64,000 nucleotides of DNA from Bryoerythrophyllum caledonicum (GCA_963971425.1 OZ020517.1:8992501-9056500); one strand, 5' to 3'; numbered from the stretch's first letter, positions 13,401 to 25,006 are shown. A program made the numbers and translations. The notes: generated by a model from the sequence alone, not told the origin.

Positions 13401-14784
13401 AACAATAAGTAAACAGTGTACAAAAAATCTATCAAATAACTGTAGAATGACTGCATACAAACCATATGGTTACCAAACAATAACTAAACCGAAACTAAAA
13501 TTAGTACATGCATATCTATTATGGGTAAAAATACACTACAAGATTAATTAAGGAATTACTAAACTAACACTGCACAATGACTAAACAATAACTAGGCAGT
13601 TCACAAAAAAACTATCATTGTCCACGTCATTGTCCATGTCAACTGCCAGGTTTAATTCCACGTCACTCAAAAATCCACATCATCATTCACCATAAATTCC
13701 ATGTCACACTCAAATCCACGTCAGTAGCCAACTCATCAATGTTTGAAGATGATGGGCCACATAGGCAGATGGATGAGAAATCCACGTGGCAAAAAGAATG
13801 ACTGTAGAAATCTATTACTCAAAACAATTACTGTGCCCGAACAAAAATTTTCTTAGTCATTCCCTAGTAATACAGGTCATCTATGACTCAACAATGACTA
13901 AAATCGCTAGTCATTGATGCCTCGATTTCCCGTAGTGTGGAAGTCACGCTAAAAAGCTTAGTGATAGAGATGTTCGTAGTATTGTGCATTACTCAAAAAT
14001 TCATCGTTGCTCTTCACTCTCAGAGATTACCAATGCATGTCCTACTCAAGTGTGTAGACGTACTATTCAAAGGGTCTTACATAAAAATGGCATTTTTAGT
14101 CAAATTGCAGTCAAAAAACCTTTTTTGACACCTCGTCACATGTCTCAACGATTAGCTTTTGCTCAGAAGTACCGTGGATGGAGTGCAAAAGAGTGGGAGC
14201 GTGTTGTTTGGACAGATGAATCTACTTTTGAAATTGGAAAAAATTCTCGGCAAATTCATGTTTGGAGAAGTGCATACGAGCGTTATTCATCAAGTTGTCT
14301 AGCTCCTACTTTTAAAAGTGGAAGGACTTCTTTAATGATTTGGGGCGCATTTGCCGGAGGACCAAAGTCAGAACTTGTCTTTATGCCTAAAGATCAACGT
14401 TCTGCTAAGGATTTTATAGAAGTGGTTTACGTTGCCAAATTGGTTCATTTCATGGGTCAAATTCCACAAGGAGTGCTTATGGAAGATGGGGCACCCGTCC
14501 ATAGGAGCAAAATATGTGAAGAATGGAGACAAAGCCTACTTCTCGAAAAGCTCAACTGGCCTGCAAACTCTCCCGATCTCAATCCAATCGAGAACGTTTG
14601 GAGGATGTTAAAAGATGTTGTGCAACATGGCAAACAATGCCCTAGAAGCTTAGATGTGTTGAAGGTAGTTCTTGAAAGAGAGTGGAAGTTAGTCAATGGT
14701 ACAAAGCTCCTTCAACTATGTCATTCTAAGCCCTCTAGGTTACTAGCAGTGATTGACGCTAATGGAGGACATACACGTTGGTAG
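10468..14784 (+). pseudogene. Tc1-family (DD34E) transposase interrupted only by a CACTA insertion
   Basis: Coding parts are 10468-10634 and 13941-14784, separated by CACTA element 10635-13937 and one copy of its TGG target duplication. Excluding the insert the frame is open for 336 codons, the usual length for a Tc1 transposase. Order: ATG at 10468 or 10471, an N-terminal paired-like helix-turn-helix (DEIRARIIGLSEGG, then VPIRTVTRLVKTF), then the DDE domain. The catalytic Asp residues are in VVWTDESTF and LMEDGAPVH, and the Glu in NPIENVW lies after 34 residues, which is the Tc1 DD34E signature. The protein would bind the inverted repeats and cut and paste the element into TA sites. As it stands the gene is broken by the insertion. 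A CT-rich stretch at 10270-10440 precedes the start. Confidence 0.9.
10635..13937. mobile_element. CACTA (EnSpm) element 1, non-autonomous, 3.3 kb
   Basis: The ends are CACTACAGGAAATCGG (10635) and CGATTTCCCGTAGTG (13937). The 3-bp target duplication TGG is perfect (10632-10634, 13938-13940). Subterminal DNA is packed with AATGACTA/TAGTCATT and ATAACTA motifs on both sides, as expected for the transposase-binding arrays of CACTA elements (10660-11370 and 13080-13920). The interior, 11430-13050, differs from that of the relative at 47685-52021. It has a GGCGGCTAGGGTTTG tract and a short CT run near 11780-11798, and no transposase-like frame. It sits inside the Tc1 transposase, so it is younger than Tc1 element 2. 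Confidence 0.93.
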
Positions 14785-15477
14785 ATATGGAATAACTTTT
14801 TTGTGTACATCTTTTGGCTTTGAAATTTATCCCACATGTTACTAGCGTAGAGATGATCTTGTGCCAAAAATTTCATTATGTATCAACAAAAACTCAATCC
14901 TAAGGAGGGCGTCAAAGTTGGAAGTAGTAAAATGGTTTTCCCCTTTGTTTCTCAAAACTACACATGTTGGTAGATTTGGAATATTATTTTTTGTATGGGT
15001 CTTTTGGACTTGAAATTTTCCACACATGCAAACAACATAAAAATGTTTTTGCTCCAAAAATTTGATGGGCAAAAAAAATTTCCTCAATTCTTGGGAGGGT
15101 GTCAAAGTTGGCAGCTGTGACACTTTTCTCACAGCTATCCCATGTTGGTAGATCTTGCATAAGTTTTTTTGTATAAGTCTCCTGGACTTGAAATTTGGTA
15201 TGCATGTTTTCAACATAAAGATGATGGTGTCCCCAAATTTTCATGGTAAAATAACAATTTCTCAGCTTTAAGGAGGGTGTCAAAGTTGGCAGCAGTGTAG
15301 GACACTATCCCTGGAACTACTAAACGGCCAATTTGAATGTCACCCTATTGTACATGGATGTAAAAAGAAACATGGCTTCCAACGTTTTTCTTAATGTGAG
15401 TAGTCTGGAGGTCAAAGTTTCTTGGACAACCACAAGAAACTCCAAGTTATTTTTTAAAAAATAAGCTAGCTTACCAA

Positions 15478-15785
15478 AATTTATAACGGACACCTATAAA
15501 ATTGGAATATATCCAATCCACTTCCATCCAATTACCATCCATTCACCCATCTAGATGGAGGTTTGCTATTAGTCCAAACCCCTTACTTCAGTTGGTGCTA
15601 CATGGCAACAAACTTTGTAAATTCATAACTTATTCACGTTTCATAAGAAAATACGAAATCATTTGTGTTGAATTTGCGACTCTATTGGCTATTAATGAAA
15701 ATTAAATGTATTGAATTCTTTCCTCTCTCCATCAATCTGCACATTGCTTTCTCGTTAATCGGAAGGTTTACCTTCCTTTAAAGGT
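15478..15785 (+). repeat. MITE family C copy
   Basis: About 300 bp homologous to 36909-37250, with shared tracts CCTATAAAATTGG, GATGGAGGTTTGCTATTAG and TTCTATTGGCTAT-like sequence, in the same orientation. Its right end (GGAAGGTTTACCTTCC) is diverged from the family terminus, and the left end is less clear. Confidence 0.65.
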
Positions 15786-15949
15786 TAGTAGGGGACCATA
15801 CATACAGTTACGTATTTTACTCTTTACATAAAATAAATATATTAAAATATAGCAAGACATACACCTTTGGATTGGAGATTCTTCAACTAGCATCTTTCAT
15901 TAGGAGGTCATTTCAATATCTCAACCTTATCATGCTCAAATACGACACC

Positions 15950-17658
15950 CACTACAAGAAATAGGAGGTCTAAAGTTTAAACATATCCTTAACCCCTAAA
16001 GTTCCTTGACAATTTCCCTCAAAAACTATAAGTGGTACTAGCTTTCAAACCACAAATCCAAAAAACAAAATAAAAATATGTCCACGAAGCTCTTATAAAA
16101 AGCAATCTAGAATAAAAATTTCAGAGAAAAGTGATTTTTTTTCGAAATTTAGGAACCTGCCCAAAAATAAAAAAATCCCTTCGAAGGAGACTCTGGTCCT
16201 TTAGGGGTTAAAAACAACGTTCGCGGGAAAAGCAACGTATGTTTTATTTTGAGGTCTTCGTACACCCTTTGCTTTGTTTCTATGAAAATCGTCAATGGAG
16301 CAGCTAGTGTTCATAGTGTCATGGATAGGTTCTCTCGAGGCGTATTAGAGCATCCGCACCCATACGCGCCAAGAGTCTGACACTCGCAATAAGTGGATGA
16401 AAAATACTAAGGGCCCTTCAAAAGTACCTCTTGGCCCTCAACTTCAGCGAGTCAAGAATTGGCTCTCCAAATCTAACTTTAGTTGACGGAATCTAACATT
16501 CTACTTGTGATTGGTGCATTGACTATTTGGCGAGCGCTTTTGGTGCTTGAGGGCGTGCAAGGGTGGGGGAGTGTGATTTCAAGAGCTCTTCAAATACAGA
16601 TGAATAGTGTTAGCGAGTCACCTTTAGCGAGCATGGATGGAGATGCTCTTAGGTGGAAGAATAATAGGGCAGTGAGAGTCGGAGTAAAAAGGTCATTTAG
16701 GGTTTGAAGGAAATTAAGTGCGTTGGCGCCTCTTTGCATTCCCGCCCTCCATATCCATGTCCTCGCTCCTCTTCTTCAACAATAGCCTCCTTGATGCTCT
16801 TCTTGCTCCTGCTCGGCCTTGTTGTTGGCCTGCAAGACATCATGTCCTCTCGCTCCGGCCTCTACGCAAGTGCTCGTTGTATCCTTCATGGCGTGCACCT
16901 TTCAGGTTAAGTTCAAGTGCTACGGATTCTGCTACTTTGCAATGGCGCTCTCCTCACTTAGGCATTTCTTCCCGAGGTTGTCCCTCGCGGTTGGCGTGAG
17001 CAAGATGTTAGAAAAGTTGCACCTGATTGGCTCCTCGGACACTCAACCTCCCCCAAACCCTAAATCATATTATAGTTTACTTGTTGACGTCTAGGAACAA
17101 TTTTTGAAGGTGTTTAGCAACGTTAACAAGGTGTTTAGCAACGTATTGAAAAATTCCTAAGCAACGCCAAGGAGCTTGCTTTGTACATAAAACCATGCTA
17201 CAACTGTTGCTTCTTTAAAAAGCAAGGCTCCCCTAGGTGTTGCTTAGGAATTTTTCAAACACCCTATGTTCTTGTAGTGGCATGTGTTATGGACGATCAA
17301 CCGACATATATGGCGGACGACATCTAGACCAACCGCATGTGAAGGGGTGAAGCAGTGATTAGGGCACTAATCACGGCATAGGCTAGAGAAGCTTGTCGGA
17401 CAAGGAGCACAAAAATTTTTTTTAAAAAAAAAACTAAAAATTAAAATCACTCCAGTTGCCCTCATGTTTCCTTCAAGTGAAAATACGTTCCAATCGACGT
17501 TCTTGATGAATTTGCATGAAACACCACCCCTAACGTTATACCTTCATAATGATGCCTAGGTCAACTCTAAAACAATGTTTCAAGAAATTTTTGGGGGTCA
17601 ATTCTAGTGTAGTTAGCAACGCCACAAACGTTGCTCAACGACTATTTTTCTTGTAGTG
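15950..17658. mobile_element. CACTA (EnSpm) element 3, non-autonomous, 1.7 kb
   Basis: The ends are CACTACAAGAAATAG (15950) and CTATTTTTCTTGTAGTG (17658), with a perfect ACC target duplication (15947-15949, 17659-17661). Repeated CAACGTT/GCAACG motifs lie near the right end (17100-17170, 17610-17640). These termini differ from the other two CACTA elements, so this is another family. It carries a nested Tourist-like MITE. The frames at 16704-17094 are GC-richer than the surroundings but hold no domain I recognise and could be a captured host fragment. Confidence 0.9.
16348..16648. mobile_element. Tourist-like (PIF/Harbinger) MITE, 301 bp, nested in CACTA element 3
   Basis: The inverted ends GAGCATCCGCACCCAT (16348) and ATGGATGGAGATGCTC (16648) are flanked by TTA (16345-16347, 16649-16651), the PIF/Harbinger target preference. 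The interior has inverted GCGAGT/ACTCGC segments. There is no coding capacity. Confidence 0.82.
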
Positions 17659-17873
17659 ACCATCCATGTAGAACACATGACCATTTTGCAACTTTTCAAG
17701 CATGTAGTAGGTGCAATATAGATCTAAATTATAACTGTTATGTGTCATTGGATCGGGCTCAAGTTTCAACACATAAACAAACTTTTGTAACTATCGTATA
17801 CATGAATTCCTACACTTTGTATGTCAAATACACAGATGACATCATGTTGCAACCCAAATGTGACTTCTCTAAC

Positions 17874-18033
17874 CATCAACCCTTAAACGTCAAAAGGTGC
17901 CGCTGGTGGCCACACTATACACGTATAATGTCGTATTTGAACATGATTAGGTTGAGATATTGAAATGACCTCCAAATTAAAGATGTTAGTTGAAGAATTT
18001 TCAAATTTCCAAAGGTGTAAGTCTGCTAGACTG
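17874..18033 (+). repeat. MITE family A, left part of the copy split by the giant hAT element
   Basis: It begins CAACCCTTAAACGTC, the family terminus, and runs in register with 39567-39803 until GTCTGCTAGACTG at 18033. The rest of the same copy resumes at 36835. The last eight bases, CTAGACTG (18026-18033), are the hAT target duplication. Confidence 0.88.
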
Positions 18034-18270
18034 CAGGGTTGTCTATTGTGTCGTGACGGTGTCCAAATCCGTCACAATGTCACAATGTCACGACACAATG
18101 TCATGCCGTCATTATGACGGTTCGTGACATTATCGTGATGGAGCCATTTTTACTTCCAAATAATCAATATTTACATTTACCTCAAAAGAGACACGTCGGA
18201 ATTTGTGTGCCACATGTGCGGACATGTCATCAACCAAATTAATTACATACGCGGTAATTTACCACATTGT

Positions 18271-18806
18271 CCGCAGTCCCCGTCTGCCCCGTCCAAACAT
18301 TCTGCTCTCAATCCGCTCCCCATCCGGGCCCCATTCACACAGCATCCGCGGCCCATCCGCGGCCTATCCGCGCACGTATCCGCACCGTATCCAATTTCCA
18401 TCCCCGTAAACCGTCCGATCTTCGTCCGCTCCCCATCTGCGCCTACATCCGTGCCATCCGCGTGCCATCCGCAATTCCCACCCGCCCCATCCGCTCCCCA
18501 CCCGCACCCATCCGCCCTTCTGCTCCCCATCCGCAGTCCCACCCGCCCCAATCCCCTCCCCACCCGCACCCATCCGCCCTTCCGCTCCCCATCCGCAGTC
18601 TCCATCCGCCCCCTTCCGCATTCCATCCGCACCCATCCGTAGTCCCCATCCACCTCCATCCGCCGTCCCCATCCACCTCCATCCGCCCCCATCCACTCCC
18701 CATCCGCCCCCATCCGTAATTCCCATCAGGCCCTGTCCACCCCCATTCGCCCAAGGTCCTTCGCCCGTCCGCTGGACCCTGCCTCATCCGCGCCCAACCG
18801 TCCGCA
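18271..18806 (+). repeat. CCATCCGC array 1, upstream of the hAT transposase
   Basis: Dozens of irregular 9-12 bp units of the form CCCATCCGC or CCACCCGC, interspersed with AGTCCCCA and CTCC spacers. The units read CCATCCGC toward the transposase gene. The array ends about 20 bp before the TATA box at 18827. It is open in several frames on both strands only because the repeat lacks stop codons. Confidence 0.9.
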
Positions 18807-18826
18807 TGCTCCGTACAAAGTCCAGT

Positions 18827-18834
18827 ATAAATTC
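18827..18834 (+). promoter_or_regulatory. Probable TATA box of the hAT transposase gene
   Basis: TATAAATT at 18827-18834 follows array 1 directly and lies about 145 bp before the ATG at 18978. The same array-then-TATA order is found before the other three genes of the element. Confidence 0.6.
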
Positions 18835-18977
18835 CTATCTTCTTAGGGTGACCTTACTTATTCTCGCTTAGTGCGTTTCAAGACTTTGGATTCTTTGTAC
18901 AAGAATGCATTGCATGAGACCCCATTGCTGAGGAAGGTTTGAGGAGCCCTTAGTGGCACTTTCATTCTTGCTACGCC

Positions 18978-21900
18978 ATGCCGCGTCGGAATTCTGTATG
19001 GGATCTATGGTACGAAGACATGGGTCTCACTTCTTCAAGATCTGCACGACAAGTGAAATGTCGGTTTTGTTCTCACACCATGTCCTATAGAGCGGACATG
19101 ATGTTGTCCCACATGAGGTACCATCCTCGTAACGAGGCAGGACGTGATGTTCAAGTGTGTAGGATGGTGCCTCCACATGTACGTGTGTTGTTTCAAGAAT
19201 GTGATGGGGGTGTCCCGGATCGTCCTGATGTTGCCAACAATTTATCCTTTCACAGAGCCGGCGAGGATGAAGTTCGGGTGGAACCTTTATTATCATTGTC
19301 TCAGAACAATGACGTGGAGCAAGTTCAAAATTTTCAAAGCACTAGTGACGTGGAACCAACACGGATAGAGACTGAACCTAGAGAGCTACGACAACTTTCT
19401 TTGACCGAGGGGTTCAACTCTTCTGCAAAACAACTTTTGGATAGGGTTTGATCTAGTGCTTTTTACGAAGCAAACATTCTATTTAATATCATTAGGCACC
19501 CTGCTTTTTTAAAAGCGGTTCGTGAAACTGCACGCGTATGAATGCCGGCATACAACCCACCGTCCTACAACGCCGTTCGTACAAAGTTGTTGACAAACAA
19601 GAGAGCAGATCTAGAAAGGGGGATCAAAGAGAAAATGGGTGACTCTATATCAAAGTATGGAGTAACAATATGTAGTGATGGTTGGAACAACGTTCAGAAT
19701 CGGCCATTGCTAAATGTTGTTCAGTCAGGCACGAAAGGGGATGTTTTCCTGGGCACCATCGATACATCGGGAAATTATAAGGACCACTTCTACGTTGCTT
19801 CTCAAATCCAACCGTTTATGCAAACAGTTGGGCCCCAAAATGTTGTCCAGGTATGCACCGATAACGCTCCAGTCATGGCGTCCGCTTGCCGTAACATCAT
19901 GCAAGCGATTCCCCATCTCTATGTTCAAGGATGCGCTGCTCATTGCTTGGATCTTTTACTGGAGGATTGGGACAAAGAAAATTGGGTGAAAAGGATTGTG
20001 AGGAAGGCTAGGGTTATTTGTTTATTCATCAAGAACCACCACGCTCCACAAGCAATCTTCCGAAGGCTATCGCCAGATCTTGCTATTCGTATGCCCAATG
20101 AGACACAATTTGCAACCAACTTCATCCTGATTGAACGCCTCCTCCAAGTTCGCCAAGCCCTAGAGAGAATGGTGGTTGATGACGCATGGCATGCTTTCAT
20201 GGCGGAGTTGCGGACAAAAGCCCCAGCTACACATATTAAAGGCTTGTTTGCATGGCAAGTGATACGCTCCGACGGGTTTTGGGATACATGTGTGAATTTT
20301 CAGTACATGGTGTTGCATGTGGAACGTACCCTTCGTGTATTTGACGGCAATGCTCCTGCTATGGGCGTTGCATGGAAGATTATGCATGATTTGGAAATCC
20401 ATGTTCAAGGGTTTGTCAGGGCCCCGTTCCAATTGGGGCAAGAATTGGCAACACGGGCATTAGATGCCTTTAACGCGAGGTGGAGGCTTATAGTAACTGA
20501 CCTTCATTGGGCGGGAGCTATGTTAAACCCTTCTTTGCGAGGATGGGCCCCTTTGCATGAGAATGAGCATTCAAGACCAATCTTAAATCAAGTCCTTCGA
20601 AAGCTAGTTTCGAGTGAGGAAGATTTTGGAAGGGTCCTCAACCAATACCAAGACTTCATTGAAAATAGAGGATCATTTGTAGATTTGATGGATCCAAATG
20701 TGCTTAATGTATTGCCCCATGAATGGTGGGATGCAATGGGAGGTGGCGCAAAGGCATTGCAGATAATTGTAAGACGCATAATTGCTCAAGTGTGTTCCTC
20801 ATCAGCATGCGAACGCAATTGGAGCATGTACACTTATGTACACAACAAGTCCCGCAATCGCCTTAAACATAGTCGAGCGGAGGACCTCGTGTACATTTAC
20901 ACAAATTCTAGGCTTCTAAGGCATTGAAGGGGGACAAGGGTTGGTCAGTGGCTTGAGTTAAATGGTGTGCATTCCGATGATGAAAGCAACGGAGAAGATC
21001 CTGACGATGCAAATGAGGAAGGACGTTATCCTAACGAGAATGACGAAGAAGATAATCTTGACATAGACGAAGACAATTTGGATTTGGATAGTGGAGATTC
21101 CGATGATGGCGGTGGTGGTGGTCGTCGTGTGGGCGAGGACGTATGGGACTCGGATGGTCAAAACTCTGATGGTGATGGTGGAGGTGGAGACATAGGGGGT
21201 TTTTATTTCAACGAAGCCGAGGCAGCACAACAACATGTTCAAGGTCCATTGAACCCGAGTGGAGATGATGATGGGCCGTCGTTTAGACAACTTTCTGCTG
21301 GTCAGGGACTTTGGCGTGACCACGAAGGGGGGCTACAGAACTTGGCGATCCCTGCAAACGTTGACTTGCCTTCCCAACCTCAAAGTGATTCGCTATCATT
21401 TGGTGATGAAGGGCAACATATCTTGAATCATCAAGAAGTGGAGGTCCTTACAACGGCTGGTCGTATCTCTTTAACGCCGTCGAGGTCGGTTCGCAATTGC
21501 AATTTAAGTCCACAATGTAATCCGACTTCAATCATAGGAAGGGTAACCGTGCCCCATGATGAAGTTATGAGGAATGCCGGAACCACAGAGATCGAAGCGC
21601 CTTCCCAAGTTGGAATACCACATCGGCCGGTGACCCGTAGTTATGTAATTGCAGGTAGAACCGGTGCAATAACTACACGGGGGATTGGTGCTTCATTGAT
21701 TGCCCTTCATAACGATCGTCCTTGCAATGGAATGGGACAAAATTGTCGTCAAGCCAACATGCTTAGTAGCCTTCAACTTCCTAGCGTGCGAAGGCAACCT
21801 CCTGCTCGTCAAAATCAATAAGGCGATGTCGTGCAAAGTGGTGGGAGGGGGTCTGGAATAGTATTAAGAGGAATGGCTTCCTCCTCGGATGTAGACCTCA

Positions 21901-22265
21901 ATGTGGTTGTCCACGTACCTACAGTTCTTCCACATTGCGGAGCAGCTTCCACTAGCACCTTAAGCAATAATAGACGGCGGAGAACTATACGAGGAACGAA
22001 GAGACGTCGAAGGAATCAAGGTAATACAATTCCATTTACTGGTGAAGATTACAACCCATTAGACGGAAGACCCAATTTGGATGATGATGGGTTATTTGAT
22101 GCCGAGGGATCTCGTCCAACAAGTAGGTTGGTCATTACTAGGGACAACAACTTACAATTGAGAAGTGGTACTCCTCAATCCAACGACGAAGAGAGCACAG
22201 ACGAGTCCGATGTGGATCCACGATGCATAGAAGAAAACAACCCCACAGTTCGAGTGCGAACTTAA
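18978..22265 (+). pseudogene. hAT transposase (BED zinc finger, DUF659, hAT C-terminal domain) with acidic tail
   Basis: One frame of 1096 codons runs from ATG 18978 to TAA 22265, interrupted by four in-frame stops: TGA 19449-19451, TGA 19539-19541, TGA 20925-20927 and TAA 21819-21821. No frameshift was seen. A BED-type finger lies at residues ~8-50 (CRFC, then HMRYH). A DUF659-type RNase H-fold domain follows with SDGW (~232) and CTDNA (~293). The hAT dimerisation domain has SACERNWS (~612), so the presumed DDE triad is present. After SRLLRH comes an unusual tail of about 430 codons, first very rich in Asp, Glu and Gly (20967-21200), then Ser/Arg-rich with a basic patch. The enzyme would bind the element ends and move it into 8-bp target sites. 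As written it cannot be made full length. Confidence 0.9.
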
Positions 22266-23974
22266 GTCCTAGTGGGATGTCTAAATTTCCCAATACACGT
22301 AAGACGAGGTCTATTTATAATATTTTAAATTTATATCAAAAGGGTTCTTAGCAATTTATTAGTATAGATGTTTAAGGTGTACGTTGCTAGATTATGTGGT
22401 AGTATATTTTAATGATTCAAAGATGTTTTAACCATTTGGATTTGCATTGTTACTTCCTATTTTTCAGCTTTGTATGATGACAGAGCTTTATCTACATGTG
22501 TTTTTAGAGACGTTTGTAATCCCCGTTTTTTTAAAAAATGAAAATCATACAAAATGTCGGTTAACTAGTCTTTTTAACCATTCGGATTATCCTTCTTAAT
22601 TTCTTATTTTGACGAATTCGTATTCCCTATGAGCTTTGAGCTCAATTTTTTTGGGGAGGTATTCAAAATTGTATAATTGTTATAGTTTGACACATTTCTC
22701 AAATTGACATACTCTATCCAGCCAATACCAACAAAATCTCTCCCCACTTCCATATAAAACTCCAAGATCTTCATGTGTTTTTTTAATTTATTTTTCCTGA
22801 ATTGTGCAAGTTCTTCTTTGTATTGGCCATTTGGATTTTTATTCTTGGACCTCGAGTTTATGCACCATTGTTTTGAACTACTGTAATGACATGTTATCCT
22901 CAATGCGCTAACATTACAAGAATAAACAAGAACAACTTCTTCATGAGGCGGTCGCAGGCCTCGCATACGACGCGGTCCTTGCACGTGTGAGGGACCGTCA
23001 CAAACGCACGCACTTGCTCAAGGATCTCGCATGGGAACAAGCTCCACATGGCAACCTCCATGTCCATGTTTTATTAACACCGAAATCACCATATTGTCAA
23101 TCCAACCTCATCCCTCTACTTTCTTAGAGTATACATCGTACGTGGTGATAATTGAACCAGGAACCGAATGTTCCGACAATGGAGCTAGAAAGCTAGAAGC
23201 TATGGAAGTCAGAGCATTAGAGACTTTTACACACATGAGCACGACTCTTGAAACATGGCAATATATTGGAAGATGAAAAATGCTTCGTGCATTCAACAAT
23301 TGAGATAGTCAAGAGGGGGTGGTCACAAAACGAACCTGAGCAAACTGAGCACTCACATAGTCAGTTGGAATCAGTTTGCCAAAATTACTGCCTAGAAATG
23401 GTTGCTTGTTAAATATATATATATATATATATATATGTGGATTCTTGAAGTGATTAGCAATTTCACATGTGGTTTGGGGAGGAGGAGTACGATGTTTAAG
23501 GTGCCTTGATGGGATGTGAGGAACTTCATGTGCTTGTCGGCAAGCTCTTGGCGGTGGTATTTACCCCTTCGTGTATTCGGCGGCAATTCTCATGCTATGT
23601 GCATTGCCTAGAAGATTATACAATATTTGTTGATTAATGAAGTAGTCTTGTTCTCAACCATTCGGTGTTGACTTTGTTACTTCCTAATTTGCCATCTTTG
23701 TATGATTGAAGAGCTTTATTTGCGTATGTTTAGGGAGATGTTAAAAATTCAAACTTTAAATATGCTATTCATACTAAGGTACTGGATAAGCGGTCTTTTT
23801 ACCATTCGGGTTTTCAGTCTTCATTTCTTATTTTCCATCCTCGTATAATCTTTAAGCACCAAGCTTGGAATTGTTTTTGGAGATCTTCAAAATTGCCAAT
23901 TCTAAAATTGCGACACATTGTCAATGCAAGCACATACCAAAACAAAACTATTCTTGCCCACAAATACTTAGAAG
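22266..23974. other. Noncoding interior of the hAT element with a ~280-bp direct duplication
   Basis: This includes the transposase 3' flank. Two diverged direct copies lie at about 22420-22710 and 23645-23925, sharing ACCATTTGGATTTGC-like starts, TTGTTACTTCCTA, GAGCTTTAT, TCTTTTTACCATTCGG and GACACATT. Between them, 22900-23370 holds short frames with no recognisable domain, and an AT microsatellite lies at 23412-23436. The second copy runs up to array 2. Confidence 0.6.
23412..23436. repeat. (AT)n microsatellite
   Basis: About 25 bp of pure AT dinucleotide repeat inside the hAT element. Confidence 0.9.
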
Positions 23975-24556
23975 TGGAAGCGGATGGGTAGCGTCTGGGA
24001 GCGGATGGGGAGCGGACTGGGTTGCACACTCGAAAGCAGACGCGGCGCGGATGGGCAGTAGATGGGTACGGATGGGAGGGGGACGGGGAAGCGAACGGGG
24101 CACGGATGCGCGCCGATGGGCGCGGATGGGTGCGGATAAGCCGCGAACGGGGGGCGGATGGGGGGCGGATGAGGGGAACTAGGAAGCGGACAAGGCGCGG
24201 ATGGGGAGCGGACTGGGATATGCGGACGAGACGCGGATGGGCAGCGGACCGGAGCGGGTGGGGAGCGGATGGGCAGCGAACGGGCGCAGATGGGGAGCGG
24301 GCTGGGATATGCGGACCAGACGCGGATGGGCAGCGGACGGGTGCGGATGGGGAGCGGACTGGGAGATGCGGACGAGACGCGGATGGGCAGCGGACGGGAG
24401 CGGGTGGGGAGCGGATGGGCAACGAACGGGCGCGGATGGGGCGCGGATGGAGAGCAGGTGGGGAGCGGGTGGGAGCGGGTGGGTGGCGGATGGGGCGCAT
24501 ACGGTTTGGGACGGGCCGCGGATGGGCCGAATGGACCGGTACACACAGGTCGCGGA
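23975..24556 (-). repeat. CCATCCGC array 2, upstream of RING gene 1
   Basis: Same repeat family as array 1 but inverted: the plus strand reads GCGGATGGG. Units cluster into longer 36-60 bp higher-order repeats such as GGGATATGCGGACGAGACGC and GCGGATGGGCAGCGGACGG. The array ends about 20 bp before a TATA box. Confidence 0.9.
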
Positions 24557-24575
24557 TGATAGGCCGCGGCTACGG

Positions 24576-24584
24576 TATAAAAAG
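24576..24584 (+). promoter_or_regulatory. TATA box and leader of RING gene 1
   Basis: TATAAAAAG at 24576-24584, just after array 2. The ~420-bp leader that follows (24600-25006) is homologous to the leader of RING gene 2 on the opposite strand (about 32640-33050). Shared segments include GACGGCGGGTGTGCGGGGTT, CTTTTGAGG, GTCCTCAAAGGCAAC-like sequence and a GCACTATTTTGAAGTGCA palindrome. The duplication that made the two RING genes therefore included promoter and leader. Confidence 0.7.
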
Positions 24585-25006
24585 AGGGTGAAGTAAAACA
24601 AGGTTACTCTTTCCCACTTTCTCGGGCGCTCTGACGCACTTGCCTCCTTGTTGACGGCGGGTGTGCGGGGTTTCCAGGTGGGAAAGTAGTCCTTTTGAGG
24701 ACATTGATTCCCTCAAGGGAGAATTTGTCCTCAAAGGCAACAAAATAGGTACCAAAGACGTCAGAGATCTGTTGAAGGCGAGTTGTTTCTAAACATTTGT
24801 ATGCACTCCTACGCATCACTATTTTGAAGTGCATGCTTGGGGTTATTTTAGCACTATTTTGAAGTGCAGTTAGTTTTAGGGTGTTTATGGGAGTTTAGTT
24901 ACAGCTAGGAATTTCATATTAGAATAGTTAGTTTACCGGCTTAGTCAATCAGTATAGGATAGCCACTAGAAGTATTTTGTGGTGGTGGTGATTTTAGAGG
25001 AAAAAA

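Larger units (their letters stand above)
9281..15350 (+). mobile_element. Tc1-type transposon 2 with near-identical ~580-bp inverted repeats, split by a CACTA element
   Basis: The ends are CAATAGGGTGACATTC (9281) and its inverse at 15350, flanked by TA (9279-9280, 15351-15352). The arms 9281-9862 and 14771-15350 are nearly identical over 580 bp: the 99-residue chance frame at 9348-9647 recurs without change at 14984-15283 on the other strand. That implies recent insertion or arm conversion. The plus-strand transposase is interrupted by the 3303-bp CACTA element at 10635-13937. Without that insert the element is about 2.77 kb, close to its neighbour at 5275-7957, though the terminal sequences of the two differ. 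Confidence 0.9.
15777..17685 (-). repeat. MITE family A copy split by a CACTA element
   Basis: Family A sequence runs from about 15777 to 15949 in reverse orientation (TAGCAAGACATACACC, then GAGGTCATTTCAATATC). It stops at the CACTA insertion 15950-17658 and resumes at 17659 with ACCATCCATGTAGAACAC before fading near 17685. The ACC duplicated by the insertion is part of the MITE. Confidence 0.7.

Noticed and set aside
16704-17094. Small gene inside CACTA element 3
   Set aside because: Three overlapping frames of similar length with no domain; possibly a captured fragment but not supported as a gene.
18205-18787. Long overlapping frames on both strands, Pro/Ser-rich or Gly/Trp-rich
   Set aside because: They only translate the CCATCCGC array, which has no stop codons in most frames; the same happens at 23814-24600, 33044-33690 and 35812-36660.
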